From UBA4416 sp964543545 (GTDB lineage: Bacteria; Bacteroidota; Bacteroidia; B-17B0; Aurantibacillaceae): a stretch of DNA of 64,000 bases. Below are positions 57,465-64,000 of the stretch, in pieces. Both the position numbers and the translations under genes were made by a program. The notes under the pieces are model-generated. The model saw only the letters and a program-made list of their open reading frames with translations, was not told the DNA's origin and searched no databases. Each line of letters begins with the position of its first letter. Position 1 is the first letter of the stretch. Where the stretch lies: contig CAZIYT010000002.1 in the NCBI GenBank assembly GCA_964543545.1, positions 744,001 to 808,000 on the forward strand, read 5' to 3'.

Positions 57465-58486
57465 TCCATGAATTTGTATGTAAGTGCCCAAAAAGCCTCC
57501 TGATTTACCTTTTGCTTTTTTCCTGTTTGTAAATTTACGAGTAACCAGGTATCCCGGTCAACGATCAATGCTTTTTTATGTTTGAGATCATAAAAATGTT
57601 GGCCTTCGATGCTATACAGATCCTTTGTCCTGCCAGCCATTACAAATACTTCCTTGGGTTCATAAAGCACATACACGTACAGCTCTTTCGCTGCAAACTC
57701 AATGTGGTGCTTGTTGCTGTAGATCAGTGTTCCCTTATAGTCGAACACATCATCGCTCAGGCGCCTGTTGAAGATCGCACTGCAGGCATAAATAACACTG
57801 TCTTCGGCATTGATCCGGATGTGTTTTTTCTCACAGCTCACAATGGTACGGCCGCTGGTATCGATCAGTCCTTTGACCCTCACCACTTCCTTATCCCATT
57901 CGCTATAGTTTTCGGTTATAAAAAACCGGCTCTCTGTGCCCGCAGAATAGATATCATCGAAGCCTGCCGAAAGTTGTTTCCCCTGTTTGTTGAAGAGCCA
58001 CACTTTTTGCCCGTAGAGCACCTTAAACACCGGGGAAGCGGAAAGGTAATCCAGGCTTAGCTCCTGCTGGGCAGGAAATACCGACACGCTGTCGGAAGAT
58101 GCCTGAAGCTTTAAGCTCAGCCGGGCATTATCCCGCTTAATAAAACAGTAATCCGTTACCTGCTTCTCTTCTCCCGTAAGGGGATTGATCTCTGTACGGC
58201 TTGCATTTCTGATACCGGCCATGGCAATGGAGCCTGTTCTGTCAAAAGGAAAAGCGGTGTCGTACTGCGGCTTTATCAGGACTTCGCCATGGAGCCTGTA
58301 GCCCCATTTATTCCCTGACAGGTAAGGCTCAGGCACCTGCGCCCGCAGGCAGGCTGCCAGAAGGCATAAGCTAATGATATGAAAGGTCCGCCTGATACTG
58401 AGGATATTTTGCCGGATACGAAAGTAAGAATTATACCGATAACAAGGCGCGATAAAGGAACCGAAGCTTCCGCATCCCTGGCACAA
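57461..58486 (-). CDS. Secreted WG-repeat-like protein
   Basis: 341 residues from the only canonical start in frame (58486), but the signal peptide (HIISLCLLAACLRAQ, residues 36-50) follows 33 residues that do not look like a normal N-terminus. A candidate -7 box TACTTTCG at 58419-58426 would start the mRNA after that ATG, leaving only non-canonical codons such as ATC at 58405. The start is therefore unresolved. Mature part: one WG-type repeat NKWGYRLHGEVLIKPQYDTAFPF and several related beta units. Function unknown. Confidence 0.7.
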   Translation of the reverse strand: MCQGCGSFGSFIAPCYRYNSYFRIRQNILSIRRTFHIISLCLLAACLRAQVPEPYLSGNKWGYRLHGEVLIKPQYDTAFPFDRTGSIAMAGIRNASRTEINPLTGEEKQVTDYCFIKRDNARLSLKLQASSDSVSVFPAQQELSLDYLSASPVFKVLYGQKVWLFNKQGKQLSAGFDDIYSAGTESRFFITENYSEWDKEVVRVKGLIDTSGRTIVSCEKKHIRINAEDSVIYACSAIFNRRLSDDVFDYKGTLIYSNKHHIEFAAKELYVYVLYEPKEVFVMAGRTKDLYSIEGQHFYDLKHKKALIVDRDTWLLVNLQTGKKQKVNQEAFWALTYKFME

Positions 58487-58512
58487 ATTATTTCAGAATG
58501 AAATGATGGGTA

Positions 58513-58926
58513 TTACTTCAGGACGACTCCTTTAAAGCGGATCGTTTGTTTGGCATTGGAAGCGTTGGAAATAACTTCCACGATGCGGTCCTGGCGGTCG
58601 TATACCGATTTGGTATCGAAGTAAACCGTGAGCGTATCCGTTTGATTCGGCTTGATCATGTATTTCGGAAAATCAACTGTGGTGCAGGAACACTCTGCCC
58701 TGGCATCCAGGAGCTCAAGGTCTTGGTTGCCTATATTGCTGAATACAAAGGTCACTTTTACCACCTCGCCTTTCTTTACAAAGCCAAAGGATTGCTTCGT
58801 GTTTTTGAACTTGATCTTTGCCTGTGCCGTTGCACACAAGCCTGCAAAAATAAACAGGCTTAAGCAAAAAGCCCTCTGCCAGACAGGCAAAGGGCTTTTG
58901 ATACTATGAATACTCATTGATTTCAT
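58513..58926 (-). CDS. DUF1573 protein (third of tandem)
   Basis: 137 residues. Signal peptide within residues 19-36 (FCLSLFIFAGLCATAQA), then one Ig-like DUF1573 domain: IKFKNTKQSFGFVKKGEVVKVTFVFSNIGNQDLELLDARAECSCTTVDFP. The family's CxC turn is present as C-S-C. Its ATG overlaps the stop of the previous DUF1573 gene (TAATG). Another start at 58917 is possible. Predicted periplasmic. Confidence 0.9.
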   Translation of the reverse strand: MKSMSIHSIKSPLPVWQRAFCLSLFIFAGLCATAQAKIKFKNTKQSFGFVKKGEVVKVTFVFSNIGNQDLELLDARAECSCTTVDFPKYMIKPNQTDTLTVYFDTKSVYDRQDRIVEVISNASNAKQTIRFKGVVLK

Positions 58927-59372
58927 TAAGGAGCTACCGGTGCCGGTGCAGGAGCGGCTTCCACCACACCTTTGATCTTCACGACTTTGCTAGGCTCTTT
59001 GGCGTTGGATGTAACCGTTACATTCTTTTCGAAAGGGCCCGGGCGTTTGGTATCGTATTTTACACGGATAGCAGCGGTTTTACCTGGTAAAACAGGTTCC
59101 TGCGGCCAGCCTGGTTTGCCATCGATGGTGGTAGAAGTACAACCGCACTGACCTTGTACGTTGGTAATGGTCAAAGGCGATTTACCGGTATTCTTTACCT
59201 TAAACTCTCTGACACCATTGCCATCGAATTTAACGGTTCCGTAGTCCAGTACTTCCGATTCGAATTGCATGACAGGTGCATTAGGGTCGATGTTCGGGGT
59301 CACAGTTTCCTGCGCTTTAGCGGTGAAGCCAAGCCCTAAAACTAATGCAATAGCAGCGATTGATTTTTTCAT
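58926..59372 (-). CDS. DUF1573 protein (second of tandem)
   Basis: 148 residues. Signal peptide MKKSIAAIALVLGLGFTAKA; DUF1573 Ig-like domain with VLDYGTVKFDGNGVREFKVKNTG, TNVQGQCGCTSTTIDG (the CGC turn), VLPGKTAAIRVKYDTKRPGPFEKNVTVTSNA. C-terminal Pro/Ala-rich tail (VEAAPAPAPVAP). Overlaps the third gene by one codon's worth of sequence. Extracytoplasmic; function unknown. Confidence 0.92.
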   Translation of the reverse strand: MKKSIAAIALVLGLGFTAKAQETVTPNIDPNAPVMQFESEVLDYGTVKFDGNGVREFKVKNTGKSPLTITNVQGQCGCTSTTIDGKPGWPQEPVLPGKTAAIRVKYDTKRPGPFEKNVTVTSNAKEPSKVVKIKGVVEAAPAPAPVAP

Positions 59373-59399
59373 GATTTGATAGCTTATGATGGGTTACAA

Positions 59400-59903
59400 T
59401 TATTTTTTCTCTAATGGAGCACCCTGAGAAGGAGCATTGGTTGGGAAAGCTTCTTCAACCGGTTTTGCAGCAATGTTTCCTTTGATCTGGATGGTTTGTA
59501 CACCTGATTTAGCATTGGATTGAACCGTTACCGATTTAGCGATAGGCCCTACACGCTGAGTATCGTATTTTACTTTGATCTCGCCCATTTTTCCTGGCAG
59601 GATCGGATCTTTAGGACACTGAGGAACAGTACATCCGCAAGAGCCCTGGCACATGGTAATGATCAATGGCTCTTTACCGGTGTTTTTGAATTTGAATACA
59701 CATTCACCGTTATCGCCTTGCGTGATGTTGCCGTAGTCGTGGACCATTTTGTCGAACTTGATGTCCGCATTGCTGGTTGGTTGCGCAGTTGTAGCAGGTG
59801 CTGCTCCGTGGTTGTGACCATCGTTTGCACTATGCCCTTCCTGAGCAAAAGATATTGTGCTTAATGAAGCTAAGAATCCGAGGGTAAAAATTAATTTTTT
59901 CAT
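59400..59903 (-). CDS. DUF1573 protein (first of tandem)
   Basis: 167 residues from the ATG at 59903 (the one at 59948 would precede the signal peptide by 15 residues). Signal peptide MKKLIFTLGFLASLSTISFA, a His-containing linker EGHSANDGHNHGAAPATT that could bind metal, and the DUF1573 domain (IKFDKMVHDYGNITQGDNGECVFKFKN, MCQGSCGCTVPQCPKDPILPGKMGEIKVKYD). It heads a three-gene operon of tandem paralogues, divergent from valS. Confidence 0.92.
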   Translation of the reverse strand: MKKLIFTLGFLASLSTISFAQEGHSANDGHNHGAAPATTAQPTSNADIKFDKMVHDYGNITQGDNGECVFKFKNTGKEPLIITMCQGSCGCTVPQCPKDPILPGKMGEIKVKYDTQRVGPIAKSVTVQSNAKSGVQTIQIKGNIAAKPVEEAFPTNAPSQGAPLEKK

Positions 59904-59967
59904 TTTGAGGGTTTTTATGTTTTTGTGTGTGTTTAAAATTATTTCCAATATCGTGCCATAAAGATAC

Positions 59968-59997
59968 TTGTGACCTAGTTTACTTTATGTATTTTTG
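59968..59997 (+). promoter_or_regulatory. Promoter of valS
   Basis: TTG (59968-59970), 19 bp, TATTTTTG (59990-59997): matches the Bacteroidota consensus; leader about 27 nt. Confidence 0.7.
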
Positions 59998-60031
59998 CGA
60001 AATTTAACAAAAATATCAATACGCACAAATA

Positions 60032-62671
60032 ATGGAAATCGAAAAAACCTATAATCCGGCCAAAGCTGAAGAAAACTGGTATAAATACTGGCTTGATAAA
60101 AAATTCTTTAAATCGGTTCCCGACCACCGGACGCCCTACACGATCGTAATTCCACCGCCCAATGTCACAGGAGTACTGCACATGGGTCACATGCTCAATA
60201 ATACCATCCAGGATGTATTGATCCGCCGCGCGCGTATGCTGGGCTTTAATGCCTGCTGGGTACCCGGCACCGACCACGCCAGTATTGCTACGGAAACCAA
60301 AGTCGTGGCTTTGCTGAAAGAAAAAGGAATTAATAAAACCGACCTGAGCCGTGAGGACTTTCTCTCGCATGCCTGGGAATGGAAAGAAAAATACGGGGGC
60401 ATTATCCTCGAACAGCTGAAAAAGCTGGGCGCCAGCTGCGACTGGGACCGCACACGCTTTACGATGGAAGAAGGCATGAGTGAAGCGGTGATCGACGTGT
60501 TCATTGATCTTTTTAATAAGGGACAGATTTACCGTGGTGTGCGGATGGTAAACTGGGACCCGCAGGGACAAACGGCCGTGAGCGACGAGGAAGTAATCCA
60601 TAAGGAAGCAACCGGGAAGCTGGTGTATGTAAAATACCAGATCGAGGGAACGAACGACTTTATTACAGTGGCCACTACCCGCCCGGAAACTATTATGGGC
60701 GATACGGCAGTGTGCGTGAATCCGCATGATGAGCGCTACACACACCTGAAAGGAAAAAACGTGATTGTGCCGGTGGTAAACCGGGTGGTACCAATCATTT
60801 TTGATGAATACGTTGATAAGGATTTTGGGACGGGCGCTCTGAAAGTAACGCCGGCTCACGACATCAATGACTTTAACTTAGGTCAGAAGCATAAATTACC
60901 GACCATCGATGCCCTCACTTCGGAAGGAAAGATCAGCGAGGCTGCCGGCGCTTATGTAGGCATGGACCGCTTTGCCGCGCGTAAGCAGGTCATTGCCGAC
61001 CTCACGGAACAAGGCCTGGTTGAGAAAACCGAAGAGATCAAAAACAAGGTAGGATACAGCGAACGCACCAATGCGGTGATTGAGCCACGCTTAAGCATGC
61101 AATGGTTCCTGAAAATGGATACGGTGAGCAAACCTGCGCTGGAAGCGGTGTTGAGCGGCGATGTGAAACTGATTCCCGAAAAATTCATCAATACCTACAA
61201 GCATTGGATGGAGAATGTACACGACTGGTGCATCAGCCGCCAGCTGTGGTGGGGACAGCGCATCCCGGCCTGGTACGACGGACAGGGAAATACAGTGGTT
61301 GCCAAGTCCAAAGAAGAGGCTTTTGAAAAGCTGAAAGTTAAAAATGCCTCTGTAAGCATCGACGATGTGAAGCAGGACGAGGATGTACTGGATACCTGGT
61401 TTTCTTCCTGGCTGTGGCCGATGACGGTATTCGATCCGAAGGTAATTCAGAACGGATGGGAAAAAGCCAATGAAGACCTGAAATACTATTATCCTACCAA
61501 TGACCTGGTAACAGCTCCGGAGATCTTATTCTTTTGGGTGGCGCGTATGATCATTGCCGGCAAGGAATATACCGGCCAGAAGCCATTCACCAATGTATAC
61601 CTCACGGGAATTGTAAGGGATAAGCTGGGAAGAAAAATGAGCAAGAGCCTGGGTAATTCGCCTGATCCTCTTGACTTAATTGCCAAATACGGCGCCGATG
61701 GCGTGCGTGTGGGGATGCTCTTATCTTCGCCAGCAGGTAACGACCTGATGTTTGATGAGGCCTATTGTGAGCAGGGACGTAATTTTGCCAATAAAGTATG
61801 GAATGCCTTTCGATTAATTAATGGCTTTGAAGTTGGTAATGTAGAGCAACCACAATCATCGAAAGCAGCCATAACCTGGTTTGAGAATAAGTTATCAGAG
61901 CAGCTGGCCATTATCAATGACCACTATGACAAATACCGCATGAGCGATGCTCTGATGGCTACACGAATCCTGGTCTGGGACGATTTCTGTGCCTGGTACC
62001 TGGAGGCGATCAAGCCGGAGTTTGTAGATGGCAAAGCCTTGCCGATAGATCCTGTCACTCACGAGGCGACGACCAAATACCTCGAAGCTTTGCTAAAGAT
62101 TATGCACCCCTGGATGCCATTTATCACTGAAGAGATCTGGCATCATACCAAAGAGCGCAGCGAGAAAGATTGTATCATTGTTGCCGAATGGCCGAACGTA
62201 AAAGCGGAACTGGACCAGAAACAACTGGCAGAATTTGAAGTAAGCAAGGAGCTCGTAACGATGGTAAGGAACCTTCGTGCACAAAAGCAAATGTCGCCTA
62301 AAGAGAAGCTGGAAGTGATTGAGCGCTCGGAAGCTACCCGCTCCTACTTCGACCAGGTAATCATCAAGCTGGCCAATTTATCGGCTTTCAGCTATACGAC
62401 AGATAAAGTGGAAGGTGCCTTCTCTTTCCAGGTAAAAACCACGGAGTTTTTTATTCCGTTGGCAAATAACCTCAATAAGGAAGAGGAAACGGCCCGCCTC
62501 AGCAAAGACCTGGAATACAATAAGGGATTCCTGAAATCGGTGCAGGTAAAACTGGCTAACGAGAAATTTGTGGCCAATGCCAAACCGGAGGTACTAGCCG
62601 TTGAGCGCAAAAAGGAAAGCGATGCCTTGTTAAAAATAAAGACCATCGAGGAACAATTAAAAGCTCTGTAA
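60032..62671 (+). CDS. valS: Valyl-tRNA synthetase
   Basis: Charges tRNA-Val. 879 residues, class I: HMGH signature H50-M-G-H53 in GVLHMGHML, editing (CP1) domain with TTRPETIMGDTAV, and the KMSKS loop K535-M-S-K-S in GRKMSKSLGNSPDPLD. The anticodon-binding domain and the C-terminal coiled-coil tRNA arm (KDLEYNKGFLKSVQVKLANEKF) are complete. Single-gene unit; the 198 bp after it hold no clear terminator. Confidence 0.98.
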   Translation: MEIEKTYNPAKAEENWYKYWLDKKFFKSVPDHRTPYTIVIPPPNVTGVLHMGHMLNNTIQDVLIRRARMLGFNACWVPGTDHASIATETKVVALLKEKGINKTDLSREDFLSHAWEWKEKYGGIILEQLKKLGASCDWDRTRFTMEEGMSEAVIDVFIDLFNKGQIYRGVRMVNWDPQGQTAVSDEEVIHKEATGKLVYVKYQIEGTNDFITVATTRPETIMGDTAVCVNPHDERYTHLKGKNVIVPVVNRVVPIIFDEYVDKDFGTGALKVTPAHDINDFNLGQKHKLPTIDALTSEGKISEAAGAYVGMDRFAARKQVIADLTEQGLVEKTEEIKNKVGYSERTNAVIEPRLSMQWFLKMDTVSKPALEAVLSGDVKLIPEKFINTYKHWMENVHDWCISRQLWWGQRIPAWYDGQGNTVVAKSKEEAFEKLKVKNASVSIDDVKQDEDVLDTWFSSWLWPMTVFDPKVIQNGWEKANEDLKYYYPTNDLVTAPEILFFWVARMIIAGKEYTGQKPFTNVYLTGIVRDKLGRKMSKSLGNSPDPLDLIAKYGADGVRVGMLLSSPAGNDLMFDEAYCEQGRNFANKVWNAFRLINGFEVGNVEQPQSSKAAITWFENKLSEQLAIINDHYDKYRMSDALMATRILVWDDFCAWYLEAIKPEFVDGKALPIDPVTHEATTKYLEALLKIMHPWMPFITEEIWHHTKERSEKDCIIVAEWPNVKAELDQKQLAEFEVSKELVTMVRNLRAQKQMSPKEKLEVIERSEATRSYFDQVIIKLANLSAFSYTTDKVEGAFSFQVKTTEFFIPLANNLNKEEETARLSKDLEYNKGFLKSVQVKLANEKFVANAKPEVLAVERKKESDALLKIKTIEEQLKAL

Positions 62672-62869
62672 ACCGTTTTTGATTTGCGGAATACCATAAA
62701 TGTAGTAGTTGATCGAAATCAGAAAAACGACATCTTATTAATTGTCAAAACGTTAGTTTTTGTGAATAAATCTAAAATACTCATTTATAGTGTTTGTTAA
62801 AATTGGGAGAATAGCTAATTTCACAATTTGTTAACACGAATTTTAATTCCCCGCGCTTAAAAGCTTTTT

Positions 62870-64000
62870 ATGAAGTATTTGTTGTCATTAAACCTGATTG
62901 GGGAACTTTTAATCATCACACTCAGCCTGTTTTTTATAGGCGAGCTGTTCTGGCAAACGGATCTTGTCGTTTTCTGTATTGTTTTGTGGCTTATCGGCAC
63001 CTTTATTTCACAGAACTATTACATTAACCGCCTTCCGGGTGTGCTGATCAACCTGATTAACCTGGCGAAGTTTTTTGCGATCTATTACCTGATCATCTTC
63101 CTGTATGCCAAGCTGTTCCACGAGGCCGACTTCTCCAATTACGGGCTGATCCGCTTTTCCCTGCTCTTGTTTGTATTTCTGCTCTGCTGGCGTACGATCG
63201 TATTCTTTGCCCTAAAGCAGGCTTACAAAAGTGCCAAAAGCAAGCATAAGATCGTAATTGTGGGGGTAAGCGTGAACAGTATCCACCTGAAAGAGTTTAT
63301 CGATACCCGGCCCCAGTATGGTATCAATATCCTGGGTTTTTTCTCCGAGAAGCCTAACGACAAGGTCAACGTGATTGGCGGCTACGACGCGGTGATGAAC
63401 TACTGCCTCGACAACAAAGTGTCGGAAATCATCTGCTCAATGGACAAGGTGAGCAAGGAATACCTCTCGGCCCTCATTGATTTTGCGGAGAATAACCTGA
63501 TCCTGATCAGGGTGATTCCGGATTCTTCGGGTGTGTTCGGCCGTAACTTTGTGACCACTTTCCTGGAGTACATTCCCCTGCTGGCGCTCCGCAAGAATCC
63601 TTTCGACGAGGTATCGAATAAGCTGACGAAGCGCATTTTCGATATTGCCTTTTCGCTTGGTGTCATTGTATTTATTTTATCCTGGCTGTTTCCGCTGATC
63701 GCCCTGTTAATCTTAATTGATTCGCGGGGGCCGATCCTCTTTGCACAGGAACGTACAGGCCTGCTCAATAAGTCTTTCAAATGCCTGAAATTCCGGACAA
63801 TGGTCGTAAACACCAGCGCCAATACGGCACAGGCACAACGCAACGACCCACGGGTGACCAAGATCGGCGCTTTCCTGCGCAAGACCAGCCTTGATGAGCT
63901 ACCGCAGTTCTTCAATGTGCTGTGGGGAACGATGTCGGTAGTAGGGCCACGCCCGCACATGCTAAAACATACGGAAGAGTATTCGCAACTGGTGGATAAA
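62870..64000 (+). CDS. Undecaprenyl-phosphate sugar-phosphotransferase (partial)
   Basis: The first 377 codons, running off the window. Four N-terminal membrane helices (LNLIGELLIITLSLFFIGEL, DLVVFCIVLWLIGTF, FFAIYYLIIFLYAKL, LLLFVFLLCWRTIVFFAL), a soluble CoA-binding-like domain (KIVIVGVSVNSIHL) and the WcaJ/PglC-type transferase domain with a fifth helix (GVIVFILSWLFPLIALLIL), KCLKFRTM, and DELPQFFNVLWGTMSVVGPRPH. It should start exopolysaccharide repeat units by transferring a sugar phosphate to the lipid carrier. An EPS cluster may follow beyond the window. Confidence 0.94.
   Translation, partial: MKYLLSLNLIGELLIITLSLFFIGELFWQTDLVVFCIVLWLIGTFISQNYYINRLPGVLINLINLAKFFAIYYLIIFLYAKLFHEADFSNYGLIRFSLLLFVFLLCWRTIVFFALKQAYKSAKSKHKIVIVGVSVNSIHLKEFIDTRPQYGINILGFFSEKPNDKVNVIGGYDAVMNYCLDNKVSEIICSMDKVSKEYLSALIDFAENNLILIRVIPDSSGVFGRNFVTTFLEYIPLLALRKNPFDEVSNKLTKRIFDIAFSLGVIVFILSWLFPLIALLILIDSRGPILFAQERTGLLNKSFKCLKFRTMVVNTSANTAQAQRNDPRVTKIGAFLRKTSLDELPQFFNVLWGTMSVVGPRPHMLKHTEEYSQLVDK

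Noticed and set aside
59975..60859. 294-codon open frame antisense to valS
   Set aside because: It lies opposite the conserved HMGH-containing part of valS, is rich in His/Phe/Val from the opposite strand's codon bias and has no promoter or family signal.
1..64000. tRNA or rRNA genes
   Set aside because: I looked for T-loop motifs of the GGTTCGAATCC kind with an acceptor stem and found none; short matches such as the TTCGAG at 45151 belong to the K3 repeat.

Overview
The window is 64 kb of a Bacteroidota chromosome, probably from the Chitinophagales/Sphingobacteriia side of the phylum, although the sequence does not settle the family. Evidence for the phylum: promoters of the TTTG/TTG-N(18-22)-TAnnTTTG type, very weak Shine-Dalgarno signals, a type IX secretion (T9SS) sorting domain, a PorP/SprF-like protein, LytS/LytTR signalling pairs and families common in this phylum (DUF1573, DUF3276, DUF6913). 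It is draft sequence: one run of exactly 100 N sits inside a tandem repeat. I see no tRNA, rRNA, CRISPR array, transposase or prophage.

Layout. 1-2.8 kb: start of a VOC protein, a ferredoxin, a Tyr/Arg-rich disordered protein, a TPR protein and a lipoprotein. 2.95-6.5 kb: a T9SS-sorted NHL-repeat protein broken by the assembly gap. 6.6-12.3 kb: a minus-strand operon of M42 peptidase, two TPR sensor kinases with near-identical catalytic halves, and a LytTR regulator. 12.8-19.5 kb: DEAD-box helicase, an SRPBCC-VOC fusion, small secreted proteins, and a 2OG-oxygenase-like gene divergent from a nitrilase-like gene, with a pair of operator-like sites between them. 19.6-28.5 kb: dapA, mazG, kmo, tilS, MgtC, a ParB-like protein and a di-heme peroxidase. 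28.6-37.2 kb: CPBP protease, M61 peptidase, a LytS/LytTR pair and cyanophycin synthetase. 37.4-41 kb: lipocalin-like, MORN, trxB, vanZ and gcvH on the minus strand. 41.4-49.9 kb: 3-hydroxyacyl-CoA dehydrogenase, PUR-domain protein, acidic pRiA4b-like protein, long GAPDH and three envelope proteins. 50-54.8 kb: a lipoprotein/7TM/histidine kinase/NarL regulator operon, bacilliredoxin and murB. 54.8-64 kb: an orphan, rplS, an outer-membrane protein, tsaE, a WG-repeat protein, three DUF1573 proteins, valS and the start of a sugar-phosphate transferase.

Most genes are housekeeping or envelope functions. The most unusual material is (i) the peptidase plus duplicated-kinase operon with a 407-bp identical tract, (ii) the lipoprotein-7TM-kinase-regulator operon, (iii) the divergent nitrilase-like/oxygenase-like pair with twin palindromic sites, (iv) two families of structured intergenic repeats, one with a variable but always self-complementary hairpin and one with two hairpins whose loops are complementary, (v) promoters so close to start codons that the mRNAs must be almost leaderless, and (vi) a conserved 25-bp element upstream of three minus-strand genes.
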